Positions 8,889-16,951 of a DNA stretch of 64,000 nt are shown here, one piece after another (position 1 is the first letter of the stretch; every line of letters begins with the position of its first letter). Both the position numbers and the translations under genes were made by a program. The notes beneath the pieces are model-generated. The model saw only the letters and a program-made list of their open reading frames with translations. It did not search any database and was not told where the DNA came from. This stretch comes from Frankia casuarinae. Lineage in GTDB: Bacteria > Actinomycetota > Actinomycetes > Frankiales > Frankiaceae. Where the stretch lies: positions 1,736,001 through 1,800,000 of the forward strand of contig NC_007777.1 in NCBI RefSeq assembly GCF_000013345.1. The letters run 5' to 3'.

Positions 8889-8948
8889 GTACCAGGTTCC
8901 CGTCATGAGTATCGGGCTGCTGTCATGAGTACCAGGTTCCCGTCATGA
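8881..8948 (+). promoter_or_regulatory. 20-bp tandem repeat forming three coupled minigenes before rluB
   Basis: Three 20-bp units (8881-8900, 8901-8920, 8921-8940) and the start of a fourth each carry GTCATGAGT. The scpB stop TGA overlaps ATG 8885, which opens MSTRFPS and stops at TGA 8906-8908. That stop overlaps ATG 8905, which opens MSIGLLS and stops at 8926-8928. That stop overlaps ATG 8925, which opens MSTRFPS and stops at 8946-8948, overlapping the rluB ATG at 8945. All four junctions are ATGA. The structure is directly visible. That ribosomes pass through it by termination-reinitiation is inference; the ancestral state was probably a single ATGA overlap. Confidence 0.75.
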
Positions 8949-9703
8949 GTAGCGGTGACCGCCCGGACGGGCCCCAGGACCAGGGCATCCGGCTGCAGAA
9001 GGTGCTGGCCGCCGCCGGGGTGGGCTCCCGCCGGCACGGCGAGGAGTTGATCGCTGCCGGTCGGGTCCGGGTGGATGGCACCGTGGTGCGCGAGCAGGGC
9101 CGCCGGGTCGATCCCGAAACCGCCCTCATCGAGGTCGACGGTGAGCGGATCGTCACCCGGACGGGCCTGGTCCACTTGGCGTTGAACAAGCCGCGCGGGG
9201 TGCTCTCGGCGATGTCGGACGACCGGGGTCGGCCGACGATCGCGGATCTGCTCACGGAGTTCGGCGGCGGGCTGTTCCACGTCGGCCGGCTCGACGCCGA
9301 CAGCGAGGGGCTGCTGCTCGTCACCAACGACGGAGAGCTCGCGCACCGGCTCACCCATCCCTCGTTCGCCGTCCCCAAGACCTACCTCGTCGAGGTGTCC
9401 GGTCCGCTGCGCCGTGACGTCCTGCGCCAGCTGCGCGCGGAGGTCGAACTCGACGACGGCCCGGTGCGCGCGGACTCGGCGCGCATCGTCGACAACGCGA
9501 ACGGACGGGTGATGGTCGAGGTCGTCGTGCACGAAGGGCGCAAGCACGTCGTCCGCCGGATGATGGACGCCGTCGGCCACCCGGTGCATCGACTGGTGCG
9601 CACCCGGTTCGGGGCGGTGTCGCTGGGAACCCTGCGCGCCGGGCGGGCCCGTCACCTCACCCGTCACGAGATCGGCGCCCTGTATCACGGCGTCGGTCTC
9701 TAG
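8945..9703 (+). CDS. rluB: RluB/RsuA-family 16S/23S rRNA pseudouridine synthase
   Basis: The 252-residue protein starts with an S4 RNA-binding domain (IRLQKVLAAAGVGSRRHGEELI region, residues about 16-60) followed by a RsuA/RluB catalytic domain with the active-site stretch GRLDADSEGLLLVTNDG, in which the Asp after RL is the catalytic residue. It isomerises a specific uridine in ribosomal RNA. Which uridine cannot be told; RluB (23S) is the usual call in actinobacteria. It follows scpB through an unusual chain of minigenes. Confidence 0.9.
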   Translation: MSSGDRPDGPQDQGIRLQKVLAAAGVGSRRHGEELIAAGRVRVDGTVVREQGRRVDPETALIEVDGERIVTRTGLVHLALNKPRGVLSAMSDDRGRPTIADLLTEFGGGLFHVGRLDADSEGLLLVTNDGELAHRLTHPSFAVPKTYLVEVSGPLRRDVLRQLRAEVELDDGPVRADSARIVDNANGRVMVEVVVHEGRKHVVRRMMDAVGHPVHRLVRTRFGAVSLGTLRAGRARHLTRHEIGALYHGVGL

Positions 9704-9727
9704 GCCCGAGGCTTTAGGATCAAGGCC

Positions 9728-10840
9728 ATGGTCGGGTTGGAATGGGATGCCGCACGCCTTCCGCGCCTGCGCCGGGTCGGGGTCGTCGGCACGGGCCTGA
9801 TCGGGACCAGCATCGGTCTCGCGCTGTCGGCAAGGGGCGTCGAGGTCCTGCTCCGCGACGTGGACGAGGCACAGGTCGCGCTTGCCGAGAAGATGGGGGC
9901 CGGGCGGCCGTGGGCGGGGGAGCGGGTCGATCATGCGGTCGTCGCCACCCCACTGCCGAGTGTCGCGGTCCAGGTACGCGCCCTGGCCCGCTCCGGCCTC
10001 GCGGACACGATCAGCGACGCCGGCAGCGTCAAGGTCCGACCGTTGGTCGAGGGAGTCCAGCTCGGCTGCGACCTCACGACGTGGTGCCCGGCCCACCCCA
10101 TCGCCGGCCGGGAACGGCACGGGGCCGTCTCCGCCCGGGCGGACCTGTTCGCCGAGCGGGTCTGGGCGGTCTGTCCCGTCCCCCACACCGGGTCGGCCGC
10201 GGTGCACGCCACGGTGGCGCTGGCGTTCGCCTGCGGGGCCACGCCGGTGCGGACCACCCCGCAGCGTCACGACGCGGCGATGGCGTCGGTCTCCCACGTG
10301 CCCCAGATCGTCGCGAGCGCGCTCGCGGGGGCGCTCGTCGGGCTGCCGGAACGGGACGTGCCCTTCGTCGGGCAGGGGTTCCGCGACACCACCCGGCTCG
10401 CCGACAGCGACGCCGAGCTGTGGTCGGGGATCATCGAGGGTAACCGCGGCCCGATCGCCGAGCGGGTGCGTTCCCTCGGCGCCCAGCTCACCGCGCTCGC
10501 CGACGTCCTCGACACCGGTTCCGGTGACGAGGTCACCGCCGCGGTCTCCCGGCTCATGCGGGGCGGCCAGGCCGGCCGTGCGCTGCTTCCGCGCAAGCCC
10601 GGCGCCCCGGCGCAGTCCTGGGGCTGGGTGGGGGTCGTGCTCGACGACCGACCCGGCCAGCTCGCCGCGCTCGTCGGCTTCATCAGCCAGTGGCAGATCA
10701 ACATTGAGGATGTCGGGCCCTTCGAGCACAGCCTTGACGCACCCGCCGGCATCGTCGAGCTCGCGGTGGATCCGACGGCCGCGGACGAGCTCGTCGACCG
10801 GTTGACGCTCAACGGCTGGACGGCATACCGGCGATCCTGA
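9728..10840 (+). CDS. tyrA: prephenate dehydrogenase with ACT domain
   Basis: The 370-residue protein has an N-terminal NAD-binding fold (GVVGTGLIGTSIG at about 18-30), the conserved PAHPIAGRE stretch, the SHVPQ motif of the dimer domain, and a C-terminal ACT domain (about 295-370, beginning WVGVVLDDRPGQLAALVGF). It converts prephenate to 4-hydroxyphenylpyruvate in tyrosine synthesis; the ACT domain suggests feedback control by an aromatic amino acid. It lies 24 bp after rluB, in the same operon. Confidence 0.93.
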   Translation: MVGLEWDAARLPRLRRVGVVGTGLIGTSIGLALSARGVEVLLRDVDEAQVALAEKMGAGRPWAGERVDHAVVATPLPSVAVQVRALARSGLADTISDAGSVKVRPLVEGVQLGCDLTTWCPAHPIAGRERHGAVSARADLFAERVWAVCPVPHTGSAAVHATVALAFACGATPVRTTPQRHDAAMASVSHVPQIVASALAGALVGLPERDVPFVGQGFRDTTRLADSDAELWSGIIEGNRGPIAERVRSLGAQLTALADVLDTGSGDEVTAAVSRLMRGGQAGRALLPRKPGAPAQSWGWVGVVLDDRPGQLAALVGFISQWQINIEDVGPFEHSLDAPAGIVELAVDPTAADELVDRLTLNGWTAYRRS

Positions 10841-10934
10841 TGCCGTACCGAGTAGCCTGATCCGGGTTGCACATGTCGGCATCCGCGGGGGCGCGATCCG
10901 ACGACTCTTTATGTGACCGGGACGGAGGAATCGG

Positions 10935-11741
10935 GTGAAGCCCGACCACGGGTCTGCGCTGTCGGCGGGAAGCACGGTCACCGACAGCCGGGAGGGAACG
11001 TCTGCGCCGCTCGGGTCCGAGGGAGATGGTCCCGCGGTCCACGAAGGCGGGGCCGAGGGTCTGATCGTGGCGGTCGACGGTCCCGGAGGGTCGGGGAAGA
11101 GCACCGTGGCCCGCGAGATCGCCCGCCGCCTCGGCCTGCGGTACCTCGACACTGGGGCGATGTACCGCGCGGTCACCCAGCTCGCGCTGGAACAGCGGAT
11201 TGACATCGAGGACTCGGCGGCGGTCGCGGAGCTGGCCGAGCGGGCGGTGATCTCGGTCGGTACGGACCCGGACGAGCCCTCGATCGCCATCGACGGTGTC
11301 GGGGTGGACGCCCAGATCCGCACCCGCGCGGTGACCAACGCGGTCAGTGCGATCGCGGCGGTGCCGGCGGTGCGGGCGTTGCTCGTCACCCAACAGCGTC
11401 AGGTGATCGCCGCCGCGTTGCCGGCCGGCGGCATCGTCGTGGAGGGTCGCGACATCGGCTCGGTCGTGGCGCCGGGCGCCCAGATCAAAGTCTTCCTCAC
11501 CGCCTCGACCGAGGTCCGTGCGCTGCGTCGCTCCCGCCAGCTCGGGGAGAAGGGCGTCGACGACGTCGCCCGGACCCTCGCCGAACTCGACCGGCGCGAC
11601 GCGCTCGACAGCAACCGGGCGGCGGACCCGCTGGCCATCCCGCCCGACGCGGTGGTTCTGGACTCGACGGCCCTGTCGGTGTCCGAAGTCGTCGACGAGG
11701 TGCTTCGGCGTTGCGAGCAGCTGCCGAACCGGACGAGATGA
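10935..11741 (+). CDS. cmk: cytidylate kinase
   Basis: The 268-residue protein has a non-conserved N-terminal extension of about 42 residues, then the P-loop VDGPGGSGKSTVAREIARRL, the YLDTGAMYRAV substrate motif and VVEGRDIGSVVAPGA. These identify CMP/dCMP kinase, which phosphorylates CMP and dCMP with ATP. GTG 10935 follows GGAGGAA with suitable spacing. The stop overlaps the start of the acyltransferase gene (ATGA at 11738). Confidence 0.93.
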   Translation: MKPDHGSALSAGSTVTDSREGTSAPLGSEGDGPAVHEGGAEGLIVAVDGPGGSGKSTVAREIARRLGLRYLDTGAMYRAVTQLALEQRIDIEDSAAVAELAERAVISVGTDPDEPSIAIDGVGVDAQIRTRAVTNAVSAIAAVPAVRALLVTQQRQVIAAALPAGGIVVEGRDIGSVVAPGAQIKVFLTASTEVRALRRSRQLGEKGVDDVARTLAELDRRDALDSNRAADPLAIPPDAVVLDSTALSVSEVVDEVLRRCEQLPNRTR

Positions 11742-12565
11742 CCACGTCGAACCCCCGCGTTGAGGCGCCCCGCGTTGAGGCCGCTCGGCCGGACGACGGT
11801 GCCGGCGAACGTGCCGCGGAGGCGGCCCGGCGGGCCGCCCGGGTGGCGCGTGGACCGGTCCACCGGGGTGCCGCGTCACCGATCTACAACGACCTCCCGC
11901 ACCGCGTCCTCAAGCCCGGGGTCCGCTGGTTCCTCAACCGGGTGGTCATGCAGATCAGCCTGGAGGGGCTTGAGAACGTCCCCTTCGACGAGCCGTTGAT
12001 CTTCGCTGGGAACCACAGCAGTTGGCTGGATGGCCCGTTGGTGGTGATCGAGTCCCCACGGACCGTGCGCTGCCTGAGCAAGGTCGAGATGTACCGGGGG
12101 GTGCTCGGCCGGGCGCTGCTGTTCAGCGGTCAGATTCCGATCGATCGTGATCGGGCCGACCGGGAAGCCCTGCACACCGCGCTGGACGAGCTCTCCCGTG
12201 GCGGGGCGATCGGGCTGTTCCCCGAGGGCACCCGGGGCAGCGGGGAGATGGCGGCGGTCCAGCACGGCATCGCCTACCTCGCGGTGCACGGCCGCTGCCG
12301 CGTCCTACCGGTGGCCTGCATCAACACCGGTGCCGCCCTGCCCCGGGGGGCGCGCTGGCCGCGCCGGTCGGTGCCGATCCGGGTGGTCTTCGGTGCGCCG
12401 TTCGCGGTGGAGGTCCCGGCGAACCCACGCTCGCGCAAGGCGCTGGCCGCCGTCGCGGAGGACATCCGGGTGCGCCTGCTCGACCATCTGGCGACCGTCC
12501 GGGCCGGAAAGGCCTGCGGCGAGGCGGGCGGGACCGGCGGAGCTGACCGGGCCGGCGCCGGGTAA
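11738..12565 (+). CDS. 1-acyl-sn-glycerol-3-phosphate acyltransferase family protein
   Basis: The 275-residue protein shows the PlsC acyltransferase motifs NHSSWLDG (HxxxxD, catalytic His and Asp) and FPEGTRGSG, plus a hydrophobic stretch after VLPVACINTG. It probably acylates lysophosphatidate or a related lipid at the membrane. The first 50 residues are Ala/Arg-rich and unconserved. The ATG at 11738 overlaps the cmk stop by four bases, so the two are translationally coupled. Order cmk-plsC-der is common in actinobacteria. Confidence 0.88.
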   Translation: MTTSNPRVEAPRVEAARPDDGAGERAAEAARRAARVARGPVHRGAASPIYNDLPHRVLKPGVRWFLNRVVMQISLEGLENVPFDEPLIFAGNHSSWLDGPLVVIESPRTVRCLSKVEMYRGVLGRALLFSGQIPIDRDRADREALHTALDELSRGGAIGLFPEGTRGSGEMAAVQHGIAYLAVHGRCRVLPVACINTGAALPRGARWPRRSVPIRVVFGAPFAVEVPANPRSRKALAAVAEDIRVRLLDHLATVRAGKACGEAGGTGGADRAGAG

Positions 12566-12700
12566 TCTGAGCAAGATCGCTGCTCGCTCCGGACGGGCGG
12601 GTGAGAGCCCCCGGCGATCCGACCACGCTCGCGTGTCCGGCGCCGAGCCCGGGAATCACAGGCGATCCCCGTCCCACGATGACAGTTGGCAGTGACAGTG

Positions 12701-14164
12701 ATGAGCGGACAAGACCTATCAACGGACCTCGGCGCGGCCGGGTTCGACCGGTTTGCCGACGGTGGCCTCGGCGATGACGTCGGCGGCCCCGATGGGTTCG
12801 CGGGCGAGCTCGACGGCGAGTTCGCGGGCCCCGGGATCGGTCAACCGGTGGTGGCCGTCGTGGGGCGACCCAACGTGGGCAAGTCGACGTTGGTCAACCG
12901 CATCCTCGGCCGGCGGGCCGCGGTCGTCGAGGACGTCCCCGGGGTGACCCGTGACCGCGTCGCCTACGACGCGGTCTGGAGCGGGCGGCGGTTCACCCTC
13001 GTCGACACCGGCGGCTGGGAACCCGACGCGACGGGGCTGGCCGCCCAGGTCTCCGAGCAGGCCCGCGCGGCGCTCGACACCGCCGATGCGGTGCTGTTCA
13101 TCGTGGACGTCGTCACCGGTGCCACCGACGCCGACGAGGCGGTCGCCCGGGTGCTGCACCGCTGCGGGCTGCCGGTGATCCTGGTGGCGAACAAGGTCGA
13201 CGACGTACGATTCGAGGCTGATGCGGCGGCGCTGTGGAGCCTCGGGCTCGGCGAGCCGCACCCGGTCTCGGCCCTGCACGGCCGGGGCAGTGGAGACCTG
13301 CTCGACGCCGTGCTCGCCGCGTTGCCCGAGGCGCCGCGCGAGATCCTCACCGAGTCCGACGGCCCACGGCGGGTCGCCCTGATCGGCCGGCCCAACGTCG
13401 GCAAGTCGAGTCTGCTGAACAAGCTCGCCGGCAGCCGGCGGTCGTTGGTGCACGACGTCGCCGGCACCACCCGGGACCCGGTCGACGAGCTGGTGACGGT
13501 CGGCGGCGAGGAGTGGATGTTCATCGACACCGCCGGGCTGCGCCGTCGCGTCCGGGAGGCCTCCGGCGCCGAGTACTACTCGTCGCTGCGCACCGCCTCG
13601 GCCCTGGAAGCCGCCGAGGTCGCCATCGTCCTGCTCGCCGCGGACGAGCCGGTGACCGAGCAGGACCAGCGGGTCATCTCGATGGTCGTCGACGCGGGAC
13701 GGGCCCTCGTCCTCGCCTTCAACAAGTGGGACCTGGTGGACACCGACCGCCGGCTCACCCTGGAACGGGAGATCGTCCGTGACCTCGGCCGGGTCGCGTG
13801 GGCGCCGCGGGTGAACGTCTCGGCCCGTACCGGGCGTGCGACCGACCGGCTCGCCCCCGCGCTGCGCACCGCGCTGGAGTCCTGGGGTACCCGGATCCCG
13901 ACCGGCCGGCTGAACACCTGGTTGGGTGAGGTCGTCGCCGCGACCCCGCCGCCAGCACGTGGAGGGCGGGTTCCGAAGGTCCTGTTCGCGACCCAGGCCG
14001 GAGTGCGCCCGCCGCGGTTCGTGGTGTTCACGACGGGTTTTCTGGAGTCGTCCTACCGTCGATTCCTGGAACGCCGGCTCCGGGAGGACTTCGGCTTCGC
14101 CGGTTCGCCCATCTCGATCTCGGTGCGGGTGCGTGAACGCGGCGACCGCAGGGGCGGCGGCTGA
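12701..14164 (+). CDS. der: ribosome assembly GTPase Der (EngA)
   Basis: The 487-residue protein has two tandem GTPase domains, each with a GRPNVGKS P-loop (residues about 53-61 and 229-237), switch DTGGWEPD / DTAGLRRR, and NKVD / NKWD base-recognition motifs, followed by a KH-like C-terminal domain. Der is essential for assembly of the 50S subunit. ATG 12701 is chosen; in-frame GTG (12698, 12692) and TTG (12686) lie just upstream and no clear ribosome site decides among them. Confidence 0.95.
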   Translation: MSGQDLSTDLGAAGFDRFADGGLGDDVGGPDGFAGELDGEFAGPGIGQPVVAVVGRPNVGKSTLVNRILGRRAAVVEDVPGVTRDRVAYDAVWSGRRFTLVDTGGWEPDATGLAAQVSEQARAALDTADAVLFIVDVVTGATDADEAVARVLHRCGLPVILVANKVDDVRFEADAAALWSLGLGEPHPVSALHGRGSGDLLDAVLAALPEAPREILTESDGPRRVALIGRPNVGKSSLLNKLAGSRRSLVHDVAGTTRDPVDELVTVGGEEWMFIDTAGLRRRVREASGAEYYSSLRTASALEAAEVAIVLLAADEPVTEQDQRVISMVVDAGRALVLAFNKWDLVDTDRRLTLEREIVRDLGRVAWAPRVNVSARTGRATDRLAPALRTALESWGTRIPTGRLNTWLGEVVAATPPPARGGRVPKVLFATQAGVRPPRFVVFTTGFLESSYRRFLERRLREDFGFAGSPISISVRVRERGDRRGGG

Positions 14165-14243
14165 CGGTTGGACCGGGTTCCGGCCGTCAGCCGGGTGGGC
14201 TTTCCGGTCCGGCCGGACCGGCGTGACGGCGGCTTACGACGAA

Positions 14244-14285
14244 AAAACCCGTTGAGCAGGCTCACCTGCCTGAGCAACGGGTTTT
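14244..14285 (-). terminator. rho-independent terminator of tRNA-Pro, possibly bidirectional
   Basis: AAAACCCGTTG at 14244-14254 and its complement CAACGGGTTTT at 14275-14285 form an 11-pair stem extended by an inner GCAGGC/GCCTG helix. On the minus strand the hairpin ends in a run of T (complement of 14242-14247), the classical form, just 11 bases downstream of the tRNA. It can also serve der on the plus strand. Confidence 0.85.
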
Positions 14286-14295
14286 ACCACCTCTG

Positions 14296-14369
14296 TCGGG
14301 ACGACAGGATTTGAACCTGCGACCCCCAGACCCCCAGTCTGGTGCGCTACCAAGCTGCGCCACGTCCCG
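14296..14369 (-). tRNA. tRNA-Pro (GGG)
   Basis: The minus strand folds into a complete cloverleaf: acceptor CGGGACG with CGTCCCG, D-stem GCGC/GCGC, anticodon stem CCAGA/TCTGG, five-base variable loop, T-stem GCAGG/CCTGT with loop TTCAAAT, and discriminator A. The seven-base anticodon loop CTGGGGG gives anticodon GGG, decoding CCC and CCU proline codons. No CCA is encoded. It has its own terminator. Confidence 0.97.
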
Positions 14370-14411
14370 TACAGCAGCCACATTACCGTACCGGCGACCA
14401 CTACGGTGACC

Positions 14412-14441
14412 GGGGGTCGCGTCGTTGACGACGCGACCCCC
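14412..14441 (-). terminator. strong hairpin downstream of the collagen-like gene
   Basis: GGGGGTCGCGTCG (14412-14424) and its exact complement (14429-14441) form a 13-pair stem with a TTGA loop, 90 bases beyond the stop of the minus-strand collagen-like gene. No T-run follows, as is usual in high-GC genomes. Confidence 0.6.
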
Positions 14442-14530
14442 GACCCTCGTGCGTGGGCCCCGCGTGGGACCAGGCCGAGGCCGTCACCCACGAGGGTGTC
14501 CGCACGCCGCAGGGCCGCCGAACAGCAGGG

Positions 14531-15115
14531 TCAGCTCGCACCCTGGGCGCGCCGTCGGGTAACCCCGGCGCCGATCAGCAGGGCGCCCACTGCCGCACCG
14601 GCCAGCGGGAGCAGGGGCGAGGACCCGGGGTCGGCCATCCCGCCGCCACCTGCGGCGACACCGCCCCCCGGCCCGCCCCCCGGCCCGACGCCGGCACCGA
14701 CGCCGGCACCGACGCCGGCAATGGCGCAGTCGCGCTTCTTGTCGTCCCAGTTGAACCAGTCGTCCTTGCCGTCCTTGCCGTCCTTGCCGTTCTTGCCGTC
14801 CAGACCGTCCTTGCCGTCCAGACCGTCCTTGCCGTCCTTGCCGTTCTTGCCGTCCAGGCCGTCCCTGCCGTCGTCGATCCGATCGGCCCGGATCCGCTTG
14901 TCGCCGTCGATCTTGTCATCGCGGTCGCGGTCCTTGCCGTCCAGATTGTCCTTGTCGCCAAAGAGGCCCCACCCGTCCTTCTTGTCGTCGCACCGGTGGT
15001 TGTCCTTGTCGTCGAGGGCGTGGGCAGCGGCCAGGCCGGGCCCGAAGGTTAGGGTGACGCTCGCCGCGCTTGATATCGCGAGAACGGCGGCGCTTCGACC
15101 CATACCTTTCTTCAT
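14531..15115 (-). CDS. secreted collagen-like protein with sortase-type C-terminus
   Basis: The 194-residue protein has a signal peptide (MKKGMGRSAAVLAISSAASV, then a hydrophobic run, cleavage likely near AHA about 31). An Asp/Lys-rich part contains eleven consecutive Gly-X-Y triplets (GLD, GKN, GKD types, residues about 86-118), the pattern of a collagen-like helix. The C-terminus has LPLAG, a hydrophobic segment and a basic end (TRRRAQ), the layout of a cell-wall sorting signal though the motif is not canonical LPxTG. The divergent neighbour is a sortase, so the two probably act together. ATG 15115 follows GAGAGGGGA. I know no characterised homologue. Confidence 0.75.
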   Translation of the reverse strand: MKKGMGRSAAVLAISSAASVTLTFGPGLAAAHALDDKDNHRCDDKKDGWGLFGDKDNLDGKDRDRDDKIDGDKRIRADRIDDGRDGLDGKNGKDGKDGLDGKDGLDGKNGKDGKDGKDDWFNWDDKKRDCAIAGVGAGVGAGVGPGGGPGGGVAAGGGGMADPGSSPLLPLAGAAVGALLIGAGVTRRRAQGAS

Positions 15116-15474
15116 CTGGTCCCCTCTCTCACGTACGGTGATCTATTCGTTACTGCGAGTGATACCATAGCGACTGAGTGTGGGGATGCGGGTTAACCGC
15201 CCGGGCGTGGTGCGGCCGGATCGACCTCCTTGTGGCGGCGATCGGGTTGCTTTTTCGGTCTAGTTCGTCCAGTTTTCGGTGATCTCGGAATCGTTGAGAC
15301 CGGTACACCTCGCTCACAAGCATGCCGCTCACGGAAAGTATCTTCACTGATTGGTAGAGTCACCGTCGGTGGTTTCGTGACCCTGGCACGTGACGGTTCG
15401 GAGCCGCGGGCGGGGCGCCGGACGATCCACCTCGGGAGCGATCCGCACGCGTACGTGGACGATCGACGGGCGGG

Positions 15475-16419
15475 ATGGCGGGAGGAGCTGTGAAAGGTGG
15501 GACGGGCGGCGGTAACCAGCGGCCCGCGAACGGCGCACCGACGGCCTTCTCCGTCCGGACACCCGTCGCGGGTCGGCGCATCCCGCTCTGGCGGTGGCTT
15601 CTCCTCGTCGGGGCGGTCCTCGTCCTCGGCAGCGGTTTCCGGCTGGCGGAACCGGCGTTCGATGCCGTCCATGGCGCTCCCGGGGCGGACGCGACGGCCG
15701 ACATCGCCGACGTCCCGCCGCCGCCCACCCCCGTGCCGACGACCGGCCGGTTCGGGCTACCTCCCGCCGTCCCCGAGCAGCCAGTGGTGGTCGTCAACAA
15801 TCCGTCCCGGCTGCGCATCCCCCGGATCAGGGTGGACGCTCCGATCATTCATCTGGGTCTGAACCCGGATGGCACGCTCGGGGTGCCCAAGGCATGGGGA
15901 GATGTCGGCTGGTATGACCGCGGTCCGGCGCCTGGTGGCATCGGCCCTGCCGTGCTCGTCGGCCATTACGATTCCACCACCGGCCCGGCGGTCTTCTACC
16001 GGCTGCACGAGCTCGTGCCCGGCGACCGTATCGAGGTCGCTTCGCCGACCGGCGTGTCCACGACGTTCGTCGTCGATCGCGCGGAGAACGTGGTGAAGTC
16101 GAGGTTCCCGACGAACCGGGTCTACGGACCGGTAATCCGCCCTGAACTGCGCCTGATCACCTGCGGGGGCGCCTTCGACCGGAAGGCCAGGCACTATCTC
16201 AACAACCTGGTGGTGTACGCGCACGCCGAATCCTCGGCAGGAGCCGCGCCCGTCGTGCCGGCCCGGTCTGCGGCGAGCGTGCTTCCGCCGGATCCGTCGC
16301 GGGGGCCCGTGCCCGCGCACCCATCGCCCGGGCACCCATCGCCCGGGCAGCCGTCGCCCGGGCAGCCGCCGGCGCAGGTCGGTTCCGTCCCGAGCGTGAA
16401 CCCGCCGCCCGCACCCTGA
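15475..16419 (+). CDS. class E/F-type sortase (transpeptidase)
   Basis: The 314-residue protein has a membrane anchor (about 39-56), a Pro-rich spacer and a sortase domain with His164 (VGHYDS), Cys230 (RLITCGG) and Arg239 (KARHYLNN). Sortases cut a C-terminal sorting signal outside the membrane and join the protein to the wall. The C-terminal tail is a Pro/Ser/Gly/His repeat (SPGQP units). The collagen-like gene with an LPLAG end is divergent, 360 bp away, and is the obvious candidate substrate. Start is ambiguous: ATG 15475, or GTG 15490 behind GGAGGAG at very short spacing. Confidence 0.88.
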   Translation: MAGGAVKGGTGGGNQRPANGAPTAFSVRTPVAGRRIPLWRWLLLVGAVLVLGSGFRLAEPAFDAVHGAPGADATADIADVPPPPTPVPTTGRFGLPPAVPEQPVVVVNNPSRLRIPRIRVDAPIIHLGLNPDGTLGVPKAWGDVGWYDRGPAPGGIGPAVLVGHYDSTTGPAVFYRLHELVPGDRIEVASPTGVSTTFVVDRAENVVKSRFPTNRVYGPVIRPELRLITCGGAFDRKARHYLNNLVVYAHAESSAGAAPVVPARSAASVLPPDPSRGPVPAHPSPGHPSPGQPSPGQPPAQVGSVPSVNPPPAP

Positions 16420-16951
16420 CGACCCGGCCCGTTCCGCTGCCGGATCGCCGACGAGACAGCCGGCGAGATCTACGACACGTCGATGCTCGGGGCGTCGTGA
16501 CGACCTGACGCGAGGTGGCGTGATCAAGCCGCCGACGGACACCCGGCGTGACGGCATCCGTACTTCTTGCCGAGTAGCGACGGTCTTCTGGTGCCGTGTT
16601 CAAGCGTTGGGGTGGGGGTGATTGCGAGCCGCCCGGGTATGTCCACTATGGTCATCAACGGCACTTCTGTTCTACCGATCCATAGGTGTCCGGATTATGA
16701 AGTGTCTGCTACATGTCATACAGATATACCTATTTTGATAGAGATACCCGTCGGACCGATGTGCCTGGTCCTGCCCCCGGTTCGGCGGCCCCTCCGAGTA
16801 TGTCGGGGCAGGTGCGGGGAGCCGTGGTTCCGGGTGTGGCCGGCGGATCCGGCCGCGTTCTGGCGGTGACGGCACTGACCGGGTCGTCGGCCGCCGGGCT
16901 GGCCAGCCCGAACCCGACAGCTCCCTCGTAGGCGCACGGGAAGGACACGTC
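16420..16951. other. intergenic region with a low-GC island
   Basis: No gene is supported. Positions about 16670-16750 are strikingly AT-rich for this genome (for example ATACAGATATACCTATTTTG at 16720-16739) and probably hold the promoter of the NlpC/P60 gene. I looked for a c-di-AMP riboswitch, common before such genes in actinobacteria, and could not recognise its conserved core. Confidence 0.5.

Noticed and set aside
8903-11389. 828-residue open frame on the minus strand
   Set aside because: It is antisense to rluB, tyrA and cmk, which have clear family motifs. Long antisense frames are expected in very GC-rich DNA; the translation is Arg/Gly/Pro/Asp-rich without domains.
16567-16950. c-di-AMP riboswitch before the NlpC/P60 gene
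   Set aside because: Expected from the gene type in actinobacteria, but I could not find the conserved core elements by eye. A covariance-model search would decide.
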